NCBI GenBank assembly: GCA_946007485.1 | Contig: CAMGAM010000034.1 | Location: 1-11,039, forward strand | Length of the DNA: 11,039 bases | From: an uncultured Mycoplasmatota bacterium | Lineage (GTDB): Bacteria; Bacillota_I; Bacilli_A; RF39; UBA660 | Direction of reading: 5' to 3' | Part shown: positions 5,790 through 11,039 of the stretch, one piece after another | Layout: every line of letters begins with the position of its first letter | How positions within the stretch are numbered: the stretch's first letter is position 1 | Translations under genes and position numbers: made by a program | Notes under the pieces: generated by a model | What the model was told of the DNA's origin: nothing | Seen by the model: only the letters and a program-made list of their open reading frames with translations | The model's database searches: none

Positions 5790-6215
5790 ATGAACGAATA
5801 TTATATAAACAAATGTTTACATTATGCCGAACAAGCGTCAGATGATGAGGAAGTTCCAGTTGGAACTGTAATTATAGATTTAATGACGTATAAAGTAATA
5901 GGTTTTGGTTATAATTGTAAAGAAAAAAAGAAAAATTGTTTATGCCATGCGGAAATTATGGCAATAAATATGGCTTGTAAAAAAAAGAATAGTAAGATTC
6001 TTAAAAATTGTACAATCTATAGTACCTTAGAACCTTGTTTAATGTGTCTGGGGGCAATTAATGAAGCTCAAATAGATACTCTTTATTTCGGCACTAAAAA
6101 TAATAAAAATAATCATTTTACAGAACAATTGTTTAATGGGAAAACTGCTGTTAATATGCAAAATGAAAAATGTTCAAAAATATTAAGTGAATTTTTTAAA
6201 AAAAGAAGAAATTAA
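5790..6215 (+). CDS. tadA: tRNA-specific adenosine deaminase TadA
   Basis: Encodes 141 residues, slightly shorter than the usual 150-165. TadA converts A34 to inosine in the wobble position of tRNA-Arg(ACG), which is normally essential. The cytidine/deoxycytidylate deaminase fold is shown by VPVG (23-26), CHAEIMAI with zinc ligand His53 and proton-shuttle Glu55, and TLEPCLMC with zinc ligands Cys83 and Cys86. The C-terminal helix is short and lysine-rich, consistent with the tRNA-binding tail. ATG 5790 lies 7 bp after AGAGGTG and about 22 nt from the predicted transcript start. Position next to dnaX is as in Bacillus subtilis, but there ffs lies between tadA and dnaX, whereas here ffs lies upstream across the parS array. 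A different deaminase of this superfamily is possible but the motif spacing and context favour TadA. Confidence 0.93.
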   Translation: MNEYYINKCLHYAEQASDDEEVPVGTVIIDLMTYKVIGFGYNCKEKKKNCLCHAEIMAINMACKKKNSKILKNCTIYSTLEPCLMCLGAINEAQIDTLYFGTKNNKNNHFTEQLFNGKTAVNMQNEKCSKILSEFFKKRRN

Positions 6216-6225
6216 TAAAAAAATA

Positions 6226-6234
6226 TGATATAAT
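6226..6234 (+). promoter_or_regulatory. Extended -10 promoter of the dnaX operon
   Basis: TGATATAAT, the same nine bases as the tadA extended -10 (5753-5761), with no good -35 at 17 bp. It starts 11 bp after the tadA stop. The predicted start near 6241 gives a leader of roughly 15-20 nt that is mostly ribosome-binding site. It places the upstream in-frame ATG at 6237 before the transcript start. Confidence 0.65.
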
Positions 6235-6257
6235 ATATGTGTAGGGGAGGAGGTATT

Positions 6258-7937
6258 ATGAAGTATTTAGCATTATATAGGAAGTATCGACCTTCTAATT
6301 TTGGCGATATGGTTGGACAAAATAAAATTATTAAAGTTATCAATAATGCTATAATGGAAAATAAGTTATCGCATGCTTATTTATTTTCAGGGCCGCGTGG
6401 AACTGGTAAGACAACTACAGCGAAAATAATTGCTAAAATGGTTAATTGCAGTAATTTAATTGATGGAAATCCTTGTAATAATTGTGAAAATTGTTTGAAT
6501 AATACAAGTGATATTATTGAAATAGATGCAGCATCTAATAATGGTGTTGATGAAATAAGAGAACTTAGGGATAAAATTAATTTGGTACCGAGTAGTGGGA
6601 GATATAAAATATATATTATAGATGAAGTTCATATGCTAACTATTCAAGCATTTAATGCTTTGCTTAAAACTTTGGAAGAACCTCCATCACATATAATTTT
6701 TATTTTAGCAACTACTGAGCCTAATAAAATACCACTTACAATTAGTTCTAGATGTCAAAAGTTTAAATTTTTAAGAATTAGTGAAGATGATATCGCAAAA
6801 AGGTTACAATATATTGCTAATGAAGAATCCATTGAAATAACAACAGATGCAATTTACGAGATAGCTAAAATATCTGATGGTGGGTTAAGAGATGCAATTA
6901 ATTTATTGGATGAACTTTCTGTTTATAAAGATGGAAAGATAACAATGGATGATGTAGATAATGTTAATGGATCAATTTCAACATTAGATATTCGTAATTT
7001 TTTAAGTTACCTTATTAACAATGAAGTAGGTGAGGTAGTTTCATTTTTTGATGAGCTCGAGTCTAATGATAAAAGTGTTTCAGGCTTTATTGATCAACTA
7101 ATAGAATTATTTAAGGATATACTTTTATATAAAACTTGTGGTAGGTTGACTAATATTGGTGATAAAAATGATGTTATTATAGATTATAGTGAAAACTTTA
7201 ATGAAAATGTTTTGTTCCAATTAATAAATGAAATTAATGATTTAAAAAATAAAATTGTAAATAGTAGTTATATTAATATATTATGTTGTGTAACTATTTT
7301 AAAAATTATGAAATATTTAAATAATAAGGATAAAATAGTATTAAACAAAAGTGAAGAAAACAATAATGAAAGTAATCTTAATAAAAATAGTTTAAAAAAT
7401 GTTGTGGATGTGGATGAAACGCATAAAGATATATTGCTTATAAATAACTCTGAATTAAATGATAATAAATTAGAAGAAATAGATTTACGAAATAAAGATA
7501 TTAAAATTAATAATTGCTTAGCGGGTGCTAACAAACAAGAACTTATAAGTTTTTCTTCACGTTGGATAACTATTAATGAATATTGTGCAGACGATAAATA
7601 TAGATTAATTGCTGGATTGCTTAGCGATGTTAAACCGGTAGTTGTGTCACAATATGAAGTTATGTTTTCAACGAAGTTTGATTCAATTTGTGATAGACTT
7701 AATAAAAATATGATACTTGTTTCTGATCTAATTTTAAAAGTTTATGGAAAGAAATATGATATTGTTTTCTTATTAGAAAAAGAATGGCTAGGTATAAGAG
7801 CTGATTATATTGAAAAGATTAAGTCAGGATATGTTTTTAAGCCTAAAACATTATTATTTGAAAATAATGATGCAAATAGTGAAGATTTAAAAAAGTTAAT
7901 TAGTATTGTTGGTAAAGATAAAGTAGAAATTAGATAA
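6258..7937 (+). CDS. dnaX: DNA polymerase III subunit tau (DnaX, clamp loader ATPase)
   Basis: Encodes 559 residues. DnaX is the ATPase of the clamp loader that opens the beta sliding clamp and, as tau, holds polymerase cores together. The AAA+ domain shows ALYRKYRP at the N-terminus, Walker A GPRGTGKT (45-52), a zinc knuckle (Cys64, Cys73, Cys76, Cys79), Walker B IIDEVH (120-125), a sensor-1 region LATTEPNKI, the SRC motif (164-166) and sensor 2 GGLRDA (208-213). Domain III is followed from about residue 357 by an Asn/Lys/Glu-rich linker and a C-terminal tau region poorly conserved between genera. ATG 6258 is chosen over ATG 6237: it is preceded by a strong GGGGAGGAGGT (6244-6253), and 6237 lies upstream of the predicted transcript start. 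The linker contains a run of six A followed by T (7394-7400) where a -1 shift would give a gamma-sized product. First gene of a seven-gene operon. Confidence 0.97.
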   Translation: MKYLALYRKYRPSNFGDMVGQNKIIKVINNAIMENKLSHAYLFSGPRGTGKTTTAKIIAKMVNCSNLIDGNPCNNCENCLNNTSDIIEIDAASNNGVDEIRELRDKINLVPSSGRYKIYIIDEVHMLTIQAFNALLKTLEEPPSHIIFILATTEPNKIPLTISSRCQKFKFLRISEDDIAKRLQYIANEESIEITTDAIYEIAKISDGGLRDAINLLDELSVYKDGKITMDDVDNVNGSISTLDIRNFLSYLINNEVGEVVSFFDELESNDKSVSGFIDQLIELFKDILLYKTCGRLTNIGDKNDVIIDYSENFNENVLFQLINEINDLKNKIVNSSYINILCCVTILKIMKYLNNKDKIVLNKSEENNNESNLNKNSLKNVVDVDETHKDILLINNSELNDNKLEEIDLRNKDIKINNCLAGANKQELISFSSRWITINEYCADDKYRLIAGLLSDVKPVVVSQYEVMFSTKFDSICDRLNKNMILVSDLILKVYGKKYDIVFLLEKEWLGIRADYIEKIKSGYVFKPKTLLFENNDANSEDLKKLISIVGKDKVEIR

Positions 7938-7954
7938 AAGAAAGGATGATTTTA

Positions 7955-8254
7955 ATGAATATGCAAAGAATGTTACAAGAGGCTCAAAAATTACAAAAGG
8001 AGTTACAAAAGACACAAAAGGAACTATCAAATAGTGTATATACTGGATGTTCTTCATTAGTTGAGGTTACTATAAATGGAGATAAGGAAGTAAAATCTGT
8101 TAAAATTTCATCTGATAAGGGTATAGATAAAGATGATATTGAACTTTTAGAGGATATGATAGCTGTTGCTTTTAATGATGCAGTAAAGAAATCTAATAAT
8201 GAAAAAGAAAAGAAACTTGGTAAATATGGGCAAGGCTTATCAGGTTTGATGTAA
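7955..8254 (+). CDS. ebfC: Nucleoid-associated protein, YbaB/EbfC family
   Basis: Encodes 99 residues, typical for the family. These dimeric tweezer-shaped proteins bind DNA; their exact role in Bacilli is not settled, though the gene almost always sits between dnaX and recR, as here. The sequence starts with a charged Gln/Lys-rich helix (about 3-26, QEAQKLQKELQKTQKEL), then a beta segment VEVTINGDKEVKSVKI, the conserved DIELLEDMIAVAFNDAVKK helix, and a GQGLSGL C-terminus, all family hallmarks. ATG 7955 is preferred to the in-frame ATG 7946 because the ribosome-binding site AAAGGA (7941-7946) overlaps the latter and sits 8 bp from the former. The stop codon directly adjoins the recR start. 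Confidence 0.92.
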   Translation: MNMQRMLQEAQKLQKELQKTQKELSNSVYTGCSSLVEVTINGDKEVKSVKISSDKGIDKDDIELLEDMIAVAFNDAVKKSNNEKEKKLGKYGQGLSGLM

Positions 8255-8851
8255 ATGGATTCTTTGATAATAAAAAATTTAATTGAAAGTTTTAAAAAAC
8301 TACCAAGTATTGGAGATAAAAGTGCTGAAAGAATTGTTTTTTCACTATTAGAATTTACTTCTGATGATATTACCAATTTTTCTAATAATTTGCTTGCTTT
8401 TAGAGAAAAAATTGGTAGATGTGAAATTTGTAACAACATTACATTTGATAATAATTGTGAGATTTGTACAGATTTAGATAGAAATAAGAGTAAAATTTTA
8501 GTTGTTGAAAAACCTAAAGATGTTGTTTCATTCGAACGAATAGGTAATTACAATGGATTATATCACGTTTTAGGGGGGGTAATATCTCCTTATAGTGGAA
8601 TAGGGCCAAATGATTTGTCAATAGAGGCATTAATAAAGAGAATTGATATTGATAATGTTAATGAAGTTATTTTAGCATTGAAACCAAATATTGAGGGTGA
8701 AACTACTATGCAATATATTGGAAATATTTTATTAAAAACAGGAATTAAAGTTACAAAAATAGCTACGGGAATTCCAGTTGGTGCTGATATTGACTATTTG
8801 GATCAAATGACATTAGAACTTGCTTTTGAAGAAAGAAAAAGTATAAGTTGA
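8255..8851 (+). CDS. recR: Recombination mediator RecR
   Basis: Encodes 198 residues, the standard RecR length. RecR forms a ring-shaped tetramer that works with RecO and RecF to load RecA onto SSB-coated gaps. Visible parts: an N-terminal helix-hairpin-helix (KLPSIGDKSAERIVFSLL, about 15-32), a zinc finger with Cys56, Cys59, Cys68 and Cys71, a TOPRIM domain with ILVVEKPKDV (Glu85), YHVLGGVISP (103-112) and LKPNIEGETT (142-151), and the C-terminal GIPVGADIDYLDQMTLELAFEER, which matches the RecR signature 'G-(L/I)-P-x-G-x-D-(L/I)-x-Y-x-D-x-x-T-L'. ATG 8255 immediately follows the ebfC stop, indicating translational coupling without its own strong ribosome-binding site. With the recF end at the left of the window, two members of the RecFOR pathway lie here. 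Confidence 0.97.
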   Translation: MDSLIIKNLIESFKKLPSIGDKSAERIVFSLLEFTSDDITNFSNNLLAFREKIGRCEICNNITFDNNCEICTDLDRNKSKILVVEKPKDVVSFERIGNYNGLYHVLGGVISPYSGIGPNDLSIEALIKRIDIDNVNEVILALKPNIEGETTMQYIGNILLKTGIKVTKIATGIPVGADIDYLDQMTLELAFEERKSIS

Positions 8852-8885
8852 GATAATTTTATCATATATTTAGTGGGTGGTTTTC

Positions 8886-9071
8886 TTGAAATACGTATTT
8901 AATTTTATAAAAAAAATTATATATTGTTTTTTAATGCTTTATGTAATAAATGTAATAATAGCTCCATTAAATGTTATGATACCTATAAATATATTTACAT
9001 TATTAATTATTTATTTATTTGATGTATTTGGATTAGGATTTTTGATTTTGATACTTTTTCTTTTGTTATAG
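8886..9071 (+). CDS. bofA: Small membrane protein, BofA (sigma-K processing inhibitor) family
   Basis: About 61 residues, almost wholly hydrophobic, with two predicted membrane segments (about 8-25 and 34-61) separated by APLNVMIPINIF. The pattern 'N-V-(I)-x-A-P-L-x-(V/I)-x-I-P-I-N-x-F-T-x-L' is the core of the BofA family. In Bacillus subtilis BofA anchors and inhibits the SpoIVFB protease that activates sigma-K, and bofA also lies just downstream of recR, supporting the call. It is shorter than Bacillus BofA (87 residues). The proposed start is TTG 8886, because GGGTGG (8875-8880) lies 5 bp upstream. An in-frame GTG at 8877 would add three residues but lies inside that site. Its stop overlaps the holB ribosome-binding site. 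Whether this organism sporulates cannot be read from the window, so the molecular role is uncertain. Confidence 0.75.
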   Translation: MKYVFNFIKKIIYCFLMLYVINVIIAPLNVMIPINIFTLLIIYLFDVFGLGFLILILFLLL

Positions 9072-9081
9072 GAGGTTAGTA

Positions 9082-10056
9082 ATGATTGATAGGATTAAAA
9101 ATGATACAAATGTTTTTAATGTTATTTTTAATAGCGTTTTGAACAAGCAAAAACCTTCTCATGCTTATTTGTTTGAACTTTATAATGAAGATTCATATTC
9201 TGATGTTTATAAGTTTATAAAAATGTTGCTATGCCCTGAAAGAGATAAAAATTTTATAAGTAATGTTTGTTCTAAATGTTCAACGTGTAGAAATATAGAT
9301 GAAAATAATTGTTTGGATTTAAAAATTATTTTACCTTGTAATGGACTCATAAAAAAAGAGGATATTTTAAATGTTCAAAAATTTTTTGCTACTAAATCTT
9401 TAAATAATGAGATTAGGGTTTATTTAATAAGAGATTGCGATAAAATGAACGCAAGTGCCGCTAATTCGTTACTTAAGTTTTTAGAAGAACCAAATGAAAA
9501 TGTTGTTGCAATTTTGACAACTTATAATATTGAGAAGGTATTATCTACTATTATTAGCAGATGTCAAATGATAAGAATTGGGAAAAAAAGTTATCTTGAA
9601 AAAAGTACAGTTGATAATTTATATGAAAGTATTAACAATGGTGTAATAGAAAAAGATACGTTTAAAAGCCTATTTGATGATTCATTTAAATTTATTGATT
9701 TTTTAAATAAAAATGGTACTTTAACAATTGTTTACTTGAACGAATTGTGGGGTAATCATTTTGTTATTAAAAATAGTGGAAATGATTCATTTAAATTAGA
9801 TAATAAAATTTTATTGGATATTATGATATGTTTTTATTATGATATTCTTAAATTAAAAACAAATTATAATGATGATTTATATTTTTTTACCAAAATAGAT
9901 AAATTAAAAGAAATTTCGATTAATTTAACAATTGATAAGATTTTAAATATATTATATATTTTATTTAAAGCAAAAGAAAATTTTGATTATAATGTTAATT
10001 TGAATTTATTTTTGGATAAGTTAATTATAGATGTTAGTGAGGGATTAGAAAAATGA
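9082..10056 (+). CDS. holB: DNA polymerase III subunit delta-prime (HolB)
   Basis: Encodes 324 residues, normal for delta-prime in Bacilli. It is the stator subunit of the clamp loader, pairing with DnaX and delta. It is an AAA+ fold that has lost ATPase ability: KPSHAYLFELYNEDSYS replaces the Walker A loop with no GKT, and the Walker B position reads LIRDCDKM in place of IDE(V/A)H. Retained features are the zinc cysteines (Cys51, Cys63, Cys66, Cys69), NSLLKFLEEP (128-137), sensor-1 ILTTYNIEKVLSTI and the SRC motif (159-161) that contributes the arginine finger to the neighbouring DnaX. The C-terminal half is Asn/Lys/Ile-rich and diverged. ATG 9082 follows a strong AGGAGGT (9070-9076) that overlaps the bofA stop. 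Thymidylate kinase, often just upstream of holB in Bacillota, is not found here. Confidence 0.93.
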   Translation: MIDRIKNDTNVFNVIFNSVLNKQKPSHAYLFELYNEDSYSDVYKFIKMLLCPERDKNFISNVCSKCSTCRNIDENNCLDLKIILPCNGLIKKEDILNVQKFFATKSLNNEIRVYLIRDCDKMNASAANSLLKFLEEPNENVVAILTTYNIEKVLSTIISRCQMIRIGKKSYLEKSTVDNLYESINNGVIEKDTFKSLFDDSFKFIDFLNKNGTLTIVYLNELWGNHFVIKNSGNDSFKLDNKILLDIMICFYYDILKLKTNYNDDLYFFTKIDKLKEISINLTIDKILNILYILFKAKENFDYNVNLNLFLDKLIIDVSEGLEK

Positions 10057-10832
10057 TTGCAGGTGTTAGGCTTAATAAGAAAGGTAAAGTTAGTTATTTT
10101 GATGATAATTTTCTTGAATTAAAGATTGGATTAGACGTTATTGTTGAAACCGAAAAAGGTATGGAATATGGTACTGTTGTTTGCTTTTTAAATAATAAAT
10201 TAGTTGATAAAAATTTTAATTATAATAAAATTATAAGAATTGCTCAGGAAAAAGACTATTTTAAATTTTTGGACAATATTAAGGATGCAAATGATTCTAT
10301 TAATAAATGTAAAGAACTTATAAAAAAGTATAATTTAAAAATGAGGTTATTGGATGCTGTATATACATTTGATAGGTCACAATTACTTTTTAGATTTTTA
10401 GCTGATGAAAGAGTTGATTTTAGAAAATTAGCCCGTGAATTGGGGTCATATTATAAAACACGTATTGAACTTAGACAAGTAGGTATTAGAGATAAGGCTA
10501 GAGTGATAGGAGGTATAGGTCCATGTGGTAGACCAATGTGTTGTAGTAGTTTTTTAAATTCTTTTGAAACAGTGACTATAAGTATGGCTAAGAATCAAAT
10601 GTTAGCTTTAAATCCGAGTAAAATAAATGGTGCTTGTGGTAGGTTGTTATGTTGTTTAAATTATGAGAATGATACATATACTTTTTATAAAACTGAAATT
10701 CCTGATATTGGGGATACCGTTCAAATAAATAAAAGTCAGGGAAAAGTAGTAGCTCTTAATATTTTGAAAAGAAATTATACAGTTTTAACTGACGAAGGTC
10801 TAGTGGAGGTAAATGTTAATAATGAAGGTTAA
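10053..10832 (+). CDS. ricT: RicT/YaaT, PSP1-domain iron-sulfur regulator
   Basis: Encodes 259 residues, typical for YaaT (about 260-275). In Bacillus subtilis RicT forms the RicAFT (Y) complex, which carries iron-sulfur clusters and stimulates RNase Y mRNA maturation and Spo0A phosphorylation. PSP1-family features: N-terminal beta domain (GVRLNKKGKVSYFD), a central segment DRSQLLFRFLADERVDFRKLARELG (about 107-131), then the two cysteine motifs GPCGRPMCCSSF (Cys158, Cys163, Cys164) and ACGRLLCCLNYE (Cys195, Cys200, Cys201), likely cluster ligands. A KOW-like beta segment closes the protein (DIGDTVQINKSQGKVVALN). ATG 10053 overlaps the holB stop by four bases (ATGA), so translation is coupled. 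In B. subtilis yabA follows; here the next gene is trmN6, overlapping by 11 nt. Confidence 0.93.
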   Translation: MIAGVRLNKKGKVSYFDDNFLELKIGLDVIVETEKGMEYGTVVCFLNNKLVDKNFNYNKIIRIAQEKDYFKFLDNIKDANDSINKCKELIKKYNLKMRLLDAVYTFDRSQLLFRFLADERVDFRKLARELGSYYKTRIELRQVGIRDKARVIGGIGPCGRPMCCSSFLNSFETVTISMAKNQMLALNPSKINGACGRLLCCLNYENDTYTFYKTEIPDIGDTVQINKSQGKVVALNILKRNYTVLTDEGLVEVNVNNEG

Positions 10833-11039
10833 AAATAGACTTTTGAATTATGAAAATATGTTTATATATCAAAATTCTGAATATTTTACTTTTTCTTTAG
10901 ATTCAGTTTTATTAGCAAATTTTGTTACAATTAATTATAAAGATAAAAAAATAATTGATTTTGCTACGGGGAATGCTCCTATAGCTATGTTGTTAAATAA
11001 AAGGTGCAATAAGCATATTGTTGGTATTGAGTTGCAAAC
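10822..11039 (+). CDS. trmN6: tRNA (adenine-N6) methyltransferase TrmN6/YabB, N-terminal part
   Basis: Open from the start to the window edge (72 codons), so 3' truncated. TrmN6-family enzymes use S-adenosylmethionine to methylate adenosine 37 of tRNA-Val, and the Bacilli homologue is YabB. The N-terminus shows FTFSLDSVLLANF, the 'F-x-(F/I)-(S/G)-x-D-(S/A)-x-L-L-A-x-F' hallmark of the family, and DFATGNAPIAMLL, the SAM-binding motif I, followed by the acidic motif II strand IVGIEL. The catalytic NPPY motif would lie beyond the window. GGAGG at 10805-10809 serves either ATG 10822 (12 bp spacing) or in-frame ATG 10813 (3 bp spacing, too short); 10822 is preferred. It overlaps the ricT end by 11 nt and belongs to the dnaX operon. 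Confidence 0.88.
   Translation, partial: MKVKNRLLNYENMFIYQNSEYFTFSLDSVLLANFVTINYKDKKIIDFATGNAPIAMLLNKRCNKHIVGIELQ

Noticed and set aside
6237..6257. Upstream in-frame ATG extending DnaX by seven residues (MCRGGGI)
   Set aside because: The extra codons are the ribosome-binding site itself, and the ATG lies just after the -10 box, before the predicted transcript start.
7889..7895. A AAA AAG slippery heptamer near the dnaX 3' end as tau/gamma frameshift site
   Set aside because: It lies about 14 codons from the normal stop, so a -1 shift would only trim the tail and could not produce a gamma-type protein.
7984..8439. 151-codon open frame on the minus strand across ebfC and recR
   Set aside because: Antisense to two well-supported genes, Ser/Leu-rich composition typical of reversed AT-rich coding sequence, and no ribosome-binding site or recognised motif.

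Overview
The window is an A+T-rich chromosomal segment from a Bacillota (Firmicutes) genome, most likely class Bacilli. The evidence is gene content and order: end of recF, gyrB, gyrA on the left, then tadA, dnaX, ebfC (yaaK), recR, bofA, holB, ricT (yaaT) and the start of trmN6 (yabB). These are two blocks of the conserved Bacillus-type origin-proximal region brought close together. TGA is used as a stop (recR, holB) and Trp is TGG, so this is the standard bacterial code and not the Mycoplasma code. The strong AT bias, compact operons and small SRP RNA suggest a reduced-genome Bacilli lineage (for example an RF39/Erysipelotrichia-like relative). That placement is inference.

Layout: 1-150 is the 3' end of recF. 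gyrB (152-2074) and gyrA (2087-4540) follow with almost no spacing, each ribosome-binding site overlapping the end of the gene before it. At 4551-4739 lies a self-contained small-RNA unit: A-tracts, a strong extended -10 promoter, the signal recognition particle RNA (ffs), and an intrinsic terminator. From 4741 to about 5755 there is about 1 kb with no credible gene. From 5790 on, tadA has its own promoter. A second extended -10 promoter at 6226-6234 then drives one tightly packed operon, dnaX-ebfC-recR-bofA-holB-ricT-trmN6, with gaps of 0-34 nt or short overlaps.

The non-coding kilobase is the most notable part. It holds six close matches to the ParB-binding centromere site parS (TGTTCCACGTGAAACA or its reverse complement) plus one clear and one doubtful decayed copy. 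All six intact sites share the same asymmetric base, so orientation can be read. Sites are arranged as three imperfectly repeated modules, each with a forward parS, a constant 8-9 bp gap, a conserved 17-mer (TTTATACCTGTTGATAG-like), about 110-130 bp of AT-rich sequence, and a reverse parS. A fourth copy of the 17-mer forms the start of the tadA leader, and the last parS abuts the tadA -35 region. Neither parA nor parB is in the window, so the binding protein must come from elsewhere.

Functionally the genes serve DNA topology (GyrAB), clamp loading (DnaX tau/gamma and HolB delta-prime), recombinational repair (RecF, RecR), nucleoid-associated EbfC, protein targeting (SRP RNA), tRNA modification (TadA, TrmN6), and two regulators known from sporulating Bacilli (a BofA-like membrane protein and RicT). 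With the parS array, this looks like a segment close to the replication origin that combines replication genes with a chromosome-partition centromere.
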